A stretch of DNA of 50,586 nt, from the NCBI RefSeq assembly GCF_000305495.1, contig NZ_AJTN02000185.1, positions 1 to 50,586 on the forward strand. Direction: 5' to 3'. This document shows, piece by piece, positions 15,783-23,100 of the stretch. Origin of the DNA: Peribacillus psychrosaccharolyticus ATCC 23296 (lineage in GTDB: Bacteria > Bacillota > Bacilli > Bacillales > DSM-1321). The position numbers were made by a program, and so were the translations under genes. How positions within the stretch are numbered: position 1 is the first letter of the stretch; every line of letters begins with the position of its first letter. The notes beneath the pieces were generated by a model. That model saw nothing but the letters and a program-made list of their open reading frames with translations. It was not told the DNA's origin and did no database searches.

Positions 15783-17315
15783 TTAGTGCTTTCCGGTCAG
15801 TTGACCTTCTTCTTGAAGCATGGTTCCATTTTTAGCGAAATTAGTATGCCATGAGAAGGCTTTTTCTAATACATGCGGTGTTTGACCACCTCTTTCAAGT
15901 GCTTCTTCAAAATAAGCCAGAAGTTGTTTTCGATACATAGGATGCGAACAGTTAGTAATAATGACCTGGACACGCTCTCTTGGCGAAAGCCCGCGTAAAT
16001 CTGCATAGCCTTGTTCCGTTATTATGACATCTACATCATGTTCGGTATGGTCTACATGTGACACAAATGGAACAATACTTGATATGGCGCCATGCTTGGC
16101 TATAGACTTCGTTACAAAGATACTTATCCTCGCATTACGAGCAAAGTCACCAGAGCCGCCGATTCCATTCATCATTTTTGTTCCGCAGATATGTGTCGAA
16201 TTAACATTCCCATAAATATCACATTCAACTGCTGTATTAATTGAAATCAAGCCTAAACGGCGGATGATTTCGGGAGAATTTGAAATCTCCTGTGGACGTA
16301 GGACAAGCTTATCACGGTACTTATCTAAATTTTGATAAACATTCTGACCTTTTTCCTCAGAGAGCGTAATTGAACATCCTGAGGCGAACCTGATTTTTCC
16401 TGCATCAAGCAAATCAAATACGGCGTCCTGCAAGACCTCTGAATACACTTCTAAGTCGCTAAACTCCGAATCTAAAAAACCATGGAATACCGCATTAGCA
16501 ACTGAGCCTATTCCTGATTGAAGAGGAGCTAGTTTTTCTGTCAATCTGCCAGCTTTTATTTCTTCACGAAGAAACGTTAATAAATGATCTGCAATCTCTT
16601 GCGTTTCTTCATCCGGAGGAACTATTGTTGACGCTGCATCTGGTTGGAAGGTGACGACGATTCCTTTTATTTTTTCGATATCTACAGGTATTCCAGCGGT
16701 ACCAATGCGGTCATCCACCTTTTTCAATGGGATTGGATCGCGTTCACCTTGTTTAGCAGGTAAGTACACATCATGGATTCCTTCAAATGATCCAGGATGT
16801 GAAACATTTAATTCAATGATAATATTTTTTGCTTGTTGAACAAAGATAGCCGAGTTCCCAACAGAAGTTGTCGGAATAATCATTCCATCTTCCGTGATGG
16901 CTAGTGCCTCGATAATCGCAAAATCAATTTCCTCGAGTACTTCATTACGAATTAGTTCAGCCGTATGTGAAAGATGCTGATCAATATATACAATCTCACC
17001 AGAATTGATTTTACTTCGCATGCTGCGGTCTGCTTGAAATGGAAGACGTTTATTTATGATTCCAGCTTCAGCCATAAAGTGGTCAACTTCCGGGCCTAAA
17101 GAAGCCCCCGTGAATACATTCACTTTAAAAAGACTTTTTTCACGTTTGGCGCGCTCAACAAGAGCCATTGGAATAGCTTTTGCATCACCAGCACGGGTAA
17201 ATCCACTTAATCCTAACGTCATGTTATGCTCTATCCATAAAGCTGCTTCTTCAGCAGTAACAATTTTATCTTGAAGATGTTCGTTTCGCACTAAATTGAA
17301 AACGCTTTCGTTCAT
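15783..17315 (-). CDS. Acetyl-CoA hydrolase / succinate:CoA transferase family protein
   Basis: The 510-aa protein belongs to the class I CoA-transferase (Cat1/AarC/ScpC) family. The segment LQSGIGSVANAVFHGF precedes YSEVLQD, where the glutamate is the expected CoA-thioester nucleophile. GGSGDFARNARISIFVTKS and HVDHTEHDVDVIITEQGYADLRGLSPRER are family signatures. It would move CoA between succinate and acetate or similar acids, or hydrolyse acetyl-CoA. I chose the ATG at 17315 (GGGGGAACGTTAT upstream), 20 codons shorter than the longest frame. A LytTR regulator gene lies upstream on the same strand and a Rex-like site sits 33 bp before the start, suggesting redox-linked control of acetate metabolism. 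Confidence 0.82.
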   Translation of the reverse strand: MNESVFNLVRNEHLQDKIVTAEEAALWIEHNMTLGLSGFTRAGDAKAIPMALVERAKREKSLFKVNVFTGASLGPEVDHFMAEAGIINKRLPFQADRSMRSKINSGEIVYIDQHLSHTAELIRNEVLEEIDFAIIEALAITEDGMIIPTTSVGNSAIFVQQAKNIIIELNVSHPGSFEGIHDVYLPAKQGERDPIPLKKVDDRIGTAGIPVDIEKIKGIVVTFQPDAASTIVPPDEETQEIADHLLTFLREEIKAGRLTEKLAPLQSGIGSVANAVFHGFLDSEFSDLEVYSEVLQDAVFDLLDAGKIRFASGCSITLSEEKGQNVYQNLDKYRDKLVLRPQEISNSPEIIRRLGLISINTAVECDIYGNVNSTHICGTKMMNGIGGSGDFARNARISIFVTKSIAKHGAISSIVPFVSHVDHTEHDVDVIITEQGYADLRGLSPRERVQVIITNCSHPMYRKQLLAYFEEALERGGQTPHVLEKAFSWHTNFAKNGTMLQEEGQLTGKH

Positions 17316-17347
17316 ATAACGTTCCCCCATTCGCTTTTTTCTTATAA

Positions 17348-17367
17348 TTGTAACAATTTCGTCACAA
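17348..17367. promoter_or_regulatory. Rex-like operator upstream of the CoA-transferase gene
   Basis: On the minus strand the site reads TTGTGACGAAATTGTTACAA, differing from the Rex pattern TTGTGA-N8-TCACAA at one position. It lies 33-52 bp upstream of the start codon. Confidence 0.4.
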
Positions 17368-17445
17368 TTAGACATTCAAAAATGACTGAAAAGCCTTAAA
17401 TGAGGGATAAAGAAGAATATTCCATACACAACCAACAAATTACTT

Positions 17446-18096
17446 TTAAAATCCTAACGCCCTCCGGAACTGGCTGGCGTATGTCTGACTAACTTGTATT
17501 TTCGTCTGATTTTTCATAATCAGTAAGAAGGTTGAGTGAAAATCAGGCAAAATTTCAGCAATAAAATTCACATTCACAATATATGAACGATGAACTCGAA
17601 TAAATTGTTCAGTTGGAAGAATAAGTTCCAATTCACTTAGATTCATCTTATGCGAACCTTTTCCTCTTCCAGATTGAATCCTTGTCTTTCTGTTTTGTGC
17701 TTCTAAGAAGATAATTTCTTCAAAAGGCACGGGAACCCACGACTCATCTGTCTTAATCGTAAGGAACGAACTTGAAAGAAGATATGGTTTGGAAGGCATA
17801 ATAGCCGTCACACAACCCTTTGGAAAAACACCTTCAAAAATAGGTACCGACATACCGTAATACGGAGTACCAAATGCATTATTTTCAATAAACTCAGTCA
17901 CTTTTTGCTGTGCGGCTAAAGCTTTATACGTAACAGTATCTTCTTCTATATTGTCTCCTGGTCTAATTCCCAAGTCTACCTTTTTACTTGGCTGATAATA
18001 TATAAATTGACGGTCATTAGAAACCGCAATCGAAGTTTCTTTAGGAAAGAAATCCCCGATAACATTCATAACAGAAGAAACTGTAAATCGATCCAT
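17446..18096 (-). CDS. LytTR-domain transcriptional regulator
   Basis: The C-terminal 100 or so residues are a LytTR DNA-binding domain: VPFEEIIFLEAQNRKTRIQ, LSELELILPTEQFIRVHRSYIVNVNFI and terminal FRRALGF. The N-terminal part (about 120 residues, IAVSNDRQFIYYQPSKKVDLGIRPGDNI) looks like a PAS/GAF-style sensor, not a phospho-receiver, so it is a one-component regulator. I prefer the ATG at 18096 (AGGGGTG, 10 nt upstream), giving 216 aa; a GTG at 18192 would add 32 residues but has no ribosome binding site. The CoA-transferase gene starts 131 nt downstream in the same direction and is the likeliest target. Confidence 0.75.
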   Translation of the reverse strand: MDRFTVSSVMNVIGDFFPKETSIAVSNDRQFIYYQPSKKVDLGIRPGDNIEEDTVTYKALAAQQKVTEFIENNAFGTPYYGMSVPIFEGVFPKGCVTAIMPSKPYLLSSSFLTIKTDESWVPVPFEEIIFLEAQNRKTRIQSGRGKGSHKMNLSELELILPTEQFIRVHRSYIVNVNFIAEILPDFHSTFLLIMKNQTKIQVSQTYASQFRRALGF

Positions 18097-18308
18097 TTGT
18101 GTAATACACCCCTGATTTATAATTTCGTAGATCTCGCTGCTTTTTAAAGGGCGGTAGAGGATAAACCACGTCGCATTTCTAAAGCTCAACACTATTCTAC
18201 ATAATTTCGACTGTGTTTGACATAGAAAAATGTTTACATATTGAAAAAACCCTCTAAATCCAGCATGCTTATTCGATATGTAATAATTCCCTCCTTATAC
18301 TATAACAA

Positions 18309-18343
18309 TAAAAACCACCTTCCTGAGAGGAAAGCGGTTTTTA
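18309..18343. terminator. Terminator hairpin between the small FbpA-like gene and the LytTR gene
   Basis: AAAACCgC.TTCCT pairs with AGGAA.GtGGTTTT (minus-strand reading) and is flanked by T's on the minus side and T-rich sequence on the plus side. The rest of the 18097-18308 interval shows no gene I can support. Confidence 0.7.
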
Positions 18344-18349
18344 TGGTGT

Positions 18350-18511
18350 CTATTTAATTTTATTTTCCTTTTCACTTTGCAATTTTTCTAAATTTGCCAA
18401 TGGAAGGTTAGATAAAAAAGTTCGGTCGGCCGGCTGATAGACATTCTCCAAAATCAATACGTTAATGATTTCTTCCTTTTTTGCCCATACCATTTGTGCC
18501 AACTTTCCCAT
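18350..18511 (-). CDS. Small FbpA-like protein
   Basis: A 53-aa frame with ATG preceded by AGAGGAGG. The protein contains KKEEIINVLILENVYQ and LPLANLEKLQSE. This layout (basic start, helix ending in a short turn with YxxxD, then an L-x-x-L-E-K helix) is like the Fur-regulated basic protein A family of Bacillus, small proteins linked to the iron-sparing response. Similarity is judged by eye on a short sequence, so the family call is tentative. No Fur box is evident directly upstream. It lies 22 nt after glnK and may be co-transcribed with it. A terminator hairpin follows its stop. Confidence 0.55.
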   Translation of the reverse strand: MGKLAQMVWAKKEEIINVLILENVYQPADRTFLSNLPLANLEKLQSEKENKIK

Positions 18512-18533
18512 TTTTTATTTTCCTCCTCTTACT

Positions 18534-18899
18534 TTATACAGGTTCATTTTTAAGTGCAGCATGCCCTTCTGAACCCGTTCTGATATTTATTACATTGCCT
18601 AATTCATAAATAAAGATTTTGCCGTCTCCTGGTTTTCCTGTTTTGAATATTTTACTGGCAATACTCACCACATCAGCAACAGGTACCTCACATACAACAA
18701 TTTCTATTTTAAGGCGATCGTGTAAAGTAATTTCGCGTTTCACACCTCTATAAGTCTCAACATATCCCTTTTGCAGCCCTGTACCTAAAACATTTGAAAC
18801 AGTAATTCCACTAACGCCTATTTTCGCCATTTCTTGTTTGAAAGCATCAAACTTATCTGTTTTTGTGATAATCTCAATTTTCGTTAGTACCTCTCCCAT
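18534..18899 (-). CDS. glnK: PII nitrogen-regulatory protein
   Basis: The 121-aa protein is a GlnK/NrgB-type PII trimer subunit. The C-terminal signature GKPGDGKIFIYELGNVINIRTG is intact, as is VSGITVSNVLGTGLQKGYVETYRG leading into the T-loop. In the T-loop the tyrosine uridylylated in enteric PII is replaced (RGVKREITLHDRLK), as usual in Bacilli, so signalling is by ATP/ADP/2-oxoglutarate binding only. It lies 18 nt downstream of the ammonium transporter gene. In Bacillus GlnK docks on AmtB and sequesters TnrA. Confidence 0.9.
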   Translation of the reverse strand: MGEVLTKIEIITKTDKFDAFKQEMAKIGVSGITVSNVLGTGLQKGYVETYRGVKREITLHDRLKIEIVVCEVPVADVVSIASKIFKTGKPGDGKIFIYELGNVINIRTGSEGHAALKNEPV

Positions 18900-18917
18900 A
18901 CGAACACCCCTTATCGT

Positions 18918-20132
18918 CTATAATGATTCGTGATATGCCTTTTCACCATGAAGCGTTAGATCTAAGCCCATTGTTTCATCCTCTTCGTTAACCCGTAGAG
19001 AGGTTACAAAACCAACCAGCTTAGCAATAACAAAGGTTAGGACAGCTACGAAAATATAAGTAGCAATAATAGCAACAAGCTGTTTCCAAAGTAAGTTGAA
19101 ATCTCCTGCGAATAAGCCATCTGCTCCTGCTTCATTTACTTTAGTTGTAGCGAACAAGCCTGTTGCGATACCACCCCACGTTCCACCGATCCCGTGAAGC
19201 CCAAAAGCATCTAATGCATCATCATAACCAAGCTTGCTTTTCAGATAAGAAACGCCCCAGAAACAAACAGCCCCACCGATTGCCCCAATTAGAATGGATG
19301 ATGGTGTGGTCACGAATCCACAGGCTGGAGTAATTGCTACAAGACCCGCAATAGCTCCAGATAGTGCACCTAACATCGTCGGCTTTTTGTTTACAATATA
19401 TTCAACTAATAACCATCCAATGATACCTGCTGCTGCTGCGACCGCTGTATTCACAAATACATTCATAGCGACTTCATTAATAGAAAGAGCACTACCGACG
19501 TTAAATCCATACCAGCCAAACCAGATCAGTGCTGCTCCAAGAAATGTCAAAGGCAGATTATGCGGCGCACTTTCCGATTTACCTTTCCGTTTCCCAAGCA
19601 TGATCGCTAATACAAGACCTGCTACACCAGAGGAAATATGAACCACGTTTCCTCCTGCAAAATCTAAAGCACCCAGTTGAGCTAACCAACCGCCTCCCCA
19701 AACCCAGTGAGCAATTGGAGCATAAACAATTAACGACCATAAGATTGTGAAAAGTAAGAAAGCCGAAAATTTCATACGTTCAGCAATTCCGCCTGCAATA
19801 ATGGATACTGTTAAAACCGCAAAAGTCATTTGGAATAACATGAATAAATTATGGGGAATTGTCTCACTATAAGGTCCTGGTTCAAACCCTACATTATTAA
19901 GACCCATCCATTCGAATCCCCCAATAATTGAGTTACCCGGTGAAAAAGATAAGGAGTATCCCACAAGCACCCACAGAATTGATATAACCGCCATCGGCAT
20001 AAAACTATGCATAGCCGTATTCAAGACATTTTTACTTTTTACCATTCCCCCATAAAAAAGTGCAATTCCTGGTGTCATAATCCAAACCATCATTGTCGCC
20101 AAAAACATAAATACCGTATCTGCTGCTTGCAT
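18918..20132 (-). CDS. amtB: Ammonium transporter
   Basis: The 404-aa protein has about 11 hydrophobic segments and the Amt family motifs. FAGGNVVHISSGVAGLV and DAFGLHGIGGTWGGIATG carry the twin pore histidines. The N-terminus (MQAADTVFMFLATMMVWIMTPGIALFYGGMVKSKNVL) is the normal extracellular start and first helix. It imports ammonium and is controlled by the adjacent GlnK. A GlnR/TnrA box lies 25 bp upstream. The ribosome binding site (AAAGAGGGGGA) is unusually G-rich and is perfectly complementary over 10 nt to the C-rich tract of the candidate small RNA at 38125-38262. Confidence 0.92.
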   Translation of the reverse strand: MQAADTVFMFLATMMVWIMTPGIALFYGGMVKSKNVLNTAMHSFMPMAVISILWVLVGYSLSFSPGNSIIGGFEWMGLNNVGFEPGPYSETIPHNLFMLFQMTFAVLTVSIIAGGIAERMKFSAFLLFTILWSLIVYAPIAHWVWGGGWLAQLGALDFAGGNVVHISSGVAGLVLAIMLGKRKGKSESAPHNLPLTFLGAALIWFGWYGFNVGSALSINEVAMNVFVNTAVAAAAGIIGWLLVEYIVNKKPTMLGALSGAIAGLVAITPACGFVTTPSSILIGAIGGAVCFWGVSYLKSKLGYDDALDAFGLHGIGGTWGGIATGLFATTKVNEAGADGLFAGDFNLLWKQLVAIIATYIFVAVLTFVIAKLVGFVTSLRVNEEDETMGLDLTLHGEKAYHESL

Positions 20133-20156
20133 AAACCCATCCCCCTCTTTTCTTTA

Positions 20157-20173
20157 TGTTAGTTTATATAACA
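20157..20173. promoter_or_regulatory. GlnR/TnrA box upstream of amtB
   Basis: TGTTAGTTTATATAACA fits the consensus TGTNA-N7-TNACA at every fixed position. It overlaps a -10-like TATATA (minus strand) and lies 25-41 bp before the start codon, a position more suited to repression than to upstream activation. Confidence 0.65.
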
Positions 20174-20511
20174 TTAATATGTGATGTTTATTATCATATA
20201 ACGAAAGAACCAAAAAATCAACGAATTTTTAGAATATTTTATTTATTAGTTAGATAACCTTACATGACTAGTGAAAAAGTATGTATTTTTCATTACTATA
20301 AAGGAGCGGCCATTTATATTGGAGGGGCAAAAAAGGCAGATTCAGTATACAGGTTCTTATAGAGGGCAAAGGAAATTCGCTAGTACAAATAAATTACAAG
20401 GACCTGAAAATCAGGTACAATAAGGATATCAGCAGGATTTAATCCACACTTATCTTCATTACCTGCAAGTGGATCTAAATTCCTATTAAATTTAGTTAGG
20501 AGTGAATATTT
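20174..20511. other. Long intergenic region between amtB and the terD-terB gene
   Basis: This 338-bp stretch holds AT-rich promoter DNA for the divergent genes. One weak candidate is a 34-codon plus-strand frame from a TTG at 20319 to a stop at 20423, preceded by AAAGGAG; its product (EGQKRQIQYTG...) resembles nothing I know. The remainder may be a long leader for the terD-terB transcript. I see no terminator or known riboswitch. Confidence 0.4.
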
Positions 20512-21888
20512 ATGGGGGTTACCCTTAGCAAAGGTCAAAAAGTAGACCTTACCAAGTCACATCCAGGAATACAGACTGTCATTGTAGGCCTAGGATGGGA
20601 TGTTAATCAGTTTGGTGGTAGTTATGATTTAGATGCATCCGCTTTCTTAACAGGTGTTGATGGAAAAGTCCAAAGTGACCTTGACTTTGTATTCTATAAC
20701 AATCCTTCTGGCGGAAATGGATCCATCCAGTACAGCGGAGATAATCGTACAGGTGCAGGGGCTGATGATGACGAACAAATTCGGATAAACGTTGGACAAG
20801 TTCCGGCCCAAATTCAGCGAATAGCCTTTTCCATTACTATTCATGATGCACATTTAAAAAATCAAAATTTCGGACAAGTAGCCAACGCTTATGTCAGAGT
20901 GGTAAATGCGGAAACAAACGAAGAACTAATCCGATTTAATCTTGGACAAGATTTCACTGTTGAAACGGCCATCGTAGCTGCTGAACTCTATCGTCACAAT
21001 GGCGAATGGAAATTCAATGCTATCGCCAGCGGATTCCAAGGAGGGCTCAACGCCTTATGCCGCAATTTTGGTGTAACCGTTGATGATGCTCCAGCACCAA
21101 CGCCTCCCCCTTTTCAGCAACAGAATTTTCAGCAGCAAACTCAACAGCAGCCGAGCTTCCAACAGCCTAGCCAGAATTATAACCCGCCTGCCACGTTTAA
21201 TTCAGGCCCTCCCCAAACGTTACCTAACACTCAAGGTGGATCAGGTACATATGGTGGTGATGAGATTCGCTGTACCCGCTGCCAATCTACTAACGTTACT
21301 ACAGGGAAAAAAGGGTTTGGTTTAGGAAAAGCAGCAGTTGGCGGATTAATTCTTGGACCTGTCGGATTATTAGGCGGTTTTATCGGAAAAGGGAAAATCA
21401 GTTTCACATGCAATAGCTGCGGAAATAAATGGTCGCCATCTCAAACAGATTATACAGAATGGGCTGTGCAGCAAAAACGAAAAGCCCAAGAGGTCTTTAC
21501 CCGTTTCAAGAGCCAAGATACTATGGACGCTGTTGTTGCCGCATGCGCACTAGTGGGAATGGCTGATGGACAGCTTGACGCTTCTGAACGTCAAAAAATG
21601 ACTGAATTCGTCACTCAAAGTGAAGAATTACGCGTCTTTGATACCCAGAAAGTCCTTTCACAATTTAATCTCTTTGTACAGAAAATTGAAAGAGATCAAA
21701 TTATTGGACGAGCAGATGCCTTTAAAGCACTAGGAAGAATTAAATCTAAACCCGAAGTTGCCCGGCTTGTAGCCCGCTATTGTATTGCAATTGGTTACGC
21801 AGACGGTAACTTTGATCCAAACGAACAACGTGTAGTCAGAGAGATTTGCTTTGAACTAGGATTAAATCCTGATGAATTTCTTTCTTGA
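20512..21888 (+). CDS. TerD - zinc ribbon - TerB fusion protein
   Basis: The 458-aa protein has three parts. Residues 1-190 are a TerD domain ([44 protein letters not shown]) with the conserved acidic calcium-binding residues (YDLDAS, DDDEQI). Residues about 193-245 are a Gln/Pro-rich disordered linker. Residues about 250-300 are a zinc ribbon (CTRCQS...CNSCGNKW) with a glycine-rich hydrophobic insert between the cysteine pairs. Residues about 320-458 are a TerB domain (VVAACALVGMADGQLDASERQKM and YCIAIGYADGNFDPNEQRVV, each with the acidic metal-binding pattern). It lies across a terminator pair from, and convergent to, the Ter biosynthetic genes. It joins the TerD and TerB functions of the stress-response complex in one chain. 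Confidence 0.88.
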   Translation: MGVTLSKGQKVDLTKSHPGIQTVIVGLGWDVNQFGGSYDLDASAFLTGVDGKVQSDLDFVFYNNPSGGNGSIQYSGDNRTGAGADDDEQIRINVGQVPAQIQRIAFSITIHDAHLKNQNFGQVANAYVRVVNAETNEELIRFNLGQDFTVETAIVAAELYRHNGEWKFNAIASGFQGGLNALCRNFGVTVDDAPAPTPPPFQQQNFQQQTQQQPSFQQPSQNYNPPATFNSGPPQTLPNTQGGSGTYGGDEIRCTRCQSTNVTTGKKGFGLGKAAVGGLILGPVGLLGGFIGKGKISFTCNSCGNKWSPSQTDYTEWAVQQKRKAQEVFTRFKSQDTMDAVVAACALVGMADGQLDASERQKMTEFVTQSEELRVFDTQKVLSQFNLFVQKIERDQIIGRADAFKALGRIKSKPEVARLVARYCIAIGYADGNFDPNEQRVVREICFELGLNPDEFLS

Positions 21889-21904
21889 TGTCACTATGAC
21901 TGAA

Positions 21905-21936
21905 AAAGCTGTCGAGGATTCCTCGACAGTTTTTCT
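21905..21936 (+). terminator. Intrinsic terminator after terD-terB
   Basis: CTGTCGAGG pairs with CCTCGACAG across a short loop and is followed by TTTTT (21930-21934). Confidence 0.9.
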
Positions 21937-21943
21937 TTTGAAA

Positions 21944-21978
21944 CAAAAAAAGACTGTAGAGAAAATTCTCCACAATCT
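21944..21978 (-). terminator. Intrinsic terminator of the Ter biosynthetic operon
   Basis: On the minus strand AGATTGTGGAGAA pairs with TTCTCTACAGTCT (two G-U or mismatched pairs) and runs into seven T's. Confidence 0.8.
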
Positions 21979-21987
21979 ATTTTCCGC

Positions 21988-22230
21988 TTACTCTCTTTTT
22001 GACTTCCAGCTAAAATAGCTTCTATTAATTCGTTTTTCTCCGAATACTGCATACATCCCTTCTCTGGTGACGACCCAGGATGTTCCGAATTTACGAATCG
22101 TTCCATAGGGAAAATCATCAATACGTTTACGCAGCGTAGAAGCTTCTATTCCCCATTCTTGACAGGCATCACTTGAACTAAGTATATTTTTATCATCTAA
22201 GTTAGGCTGTTGTTTAAATAAATTTATCAC
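21988..22230 (-). CDS. Small helix-turn-helix protein at the end of the Ter biosynthetic operon
   Basis: An 80-aa protein starting at the GTG at 22230 (AGGAAGG 8 nt upstream); a GTG nine bases earlier lies too close to that ribosome binding site. Residues about 17-40 (ILSSSDACQEWGIEASTLRKRIDDFP) form a helix-turn-helix like those of small excisionase/MerR-like proteins, followed by RKFGTSWVVTREGMYAVFGE, a beta-hairpin wing. It lies 41 nt downstream of the HAD gene. It could autoregulate the operon; I know of no characterised homologue in Ter loci. Confidence 0.6.
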   Translation of the reverse strand: MINLFKQQPNLDDKNILSSSDACQEWGIEASTLRKRIDDFPYGTIRKFGTSWVVTREGMYAVFGEKRINRSYFSWKSKRE

Positions 22231-22271
22231 AGAAGTCACCTTCCTCTGTAATATATTTTATCAATAATTTG

Positions 22272-23093
22272 TTAGGATGCGCATATTTTTTTATTCTTCT
22301 CATAAGCCGCTAACACCTGCTTTAGGATATCTTCTGCAGCCAGCAGACCACGATTCTCAGTTCTTAGTATAGTTTTGCCTAGTGCAGCCTCATTTAACTC
22401 TCCGTGCAGGGGGGCAATAGGAAGGTCAGCAACTTCAAGCATACATAAATCGAGAAGAGAATCTCCTGCTGCAGCAACAAACGTTTTTCCCATTTTCTCT
22501 TTAATATGTGCAACGGCATCCCATTTATTCACTGGCATCGGTACAAAGTAGAGCTTCCGTCCTTGAAGAGACATTTTCCATCCTGCTTCTGCTGCCGCTT
22601 TTTCAAAATCCTTCAACTCTTCAAGCGGTGCCGCTGCTTGATCAATTATATAATAATGAAATAATTCATCGGCCGTACGCTCCGAAAGAATCCAATTATC
22701 ATGAGCAAGTTCACTAAATTGCATTTTCAAATCTTCTGGTGACATAGAACTTTCATTCATCTTGCGTCTAATTAATCGCTGCCAGTCCTGATCCGCTTGA
22801 CCTTTTACAAGAATATTCCCACCGTTACTCGTCACGGCCATATCAGGAATAATTTCTTCTTGAAACAACGTAATTCGTTGAAATTGTTTAATAGTTCGCG
22901 TCGTTACTGGTAAAAAAGTCATTTTTTCATGCACTTCTTTTAGCAATTCAATTGCCGCACTAGTCATAAACGAAATTTCACGGCCTTCATAGGTTTCGAT
23001 TAAACGAATAGAAGGTTCGGTGGTTCCTTCTTTAAGCCGAAAAGCTCGTTTTGAATAGATCATTGTTTGATCTAGATCGCTGGCAAATATCAT
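22272..23093 (-). CDS. HAD-superfamily phosphatase of the Ter biosynthetic module
   Basis: The 273-aa HAD hydrolase begins with motif I DLDQT (6-10), has the motif II threonines in LPVTTRT, a lysine before the C-terminal motif (NKWDAVAHIKEKMG) and motif III/IV GDSLLDLCML. The cap is of the C2 (sucrose-phosphatase/Cof-like) type by size. HAD phosphoesterases are a regular member of the Ter-linked module proposed by comparative genomics to make a nucleoside-like metabolite; here it would dephosphorylate an intermediate. It is 7 nt from the StiP gene in one operon. Confidence 0.8.
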   Translation of the reverse strand: MIFASDLDQTMIYSKRAFRLKEGTTEPSIRLIETYEGREISFMTSAAIELLKEVHEKMTFLPVTTRTIKQFQRITLFQEEIIPDMAVTSNGGNILVKGQADQDWQRLIRRKMNESSMSPEDLKMQFSELAHDNWILSERTADELFHYYIIDQAAAPLEELKDFEKAAAEAGWKMSLQGRKLYFVPMPVNKWDAVAHIKEKMGKTFVAAAGDSLLDLCMLEVADLPIAPLHGELNEAALGKTILRTENRGLLAAEDILKQVLAAYEKNKKICAS

Positions 23094-23100
23094 ATGTCTT

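Noticed and set aside
20319-20423. 34-codon frame from TTG before the terD-terB gene
   Set aside because: It is short, has a non-ATG start and no recognisable product. I kept it only as a note in the intergenic entry.
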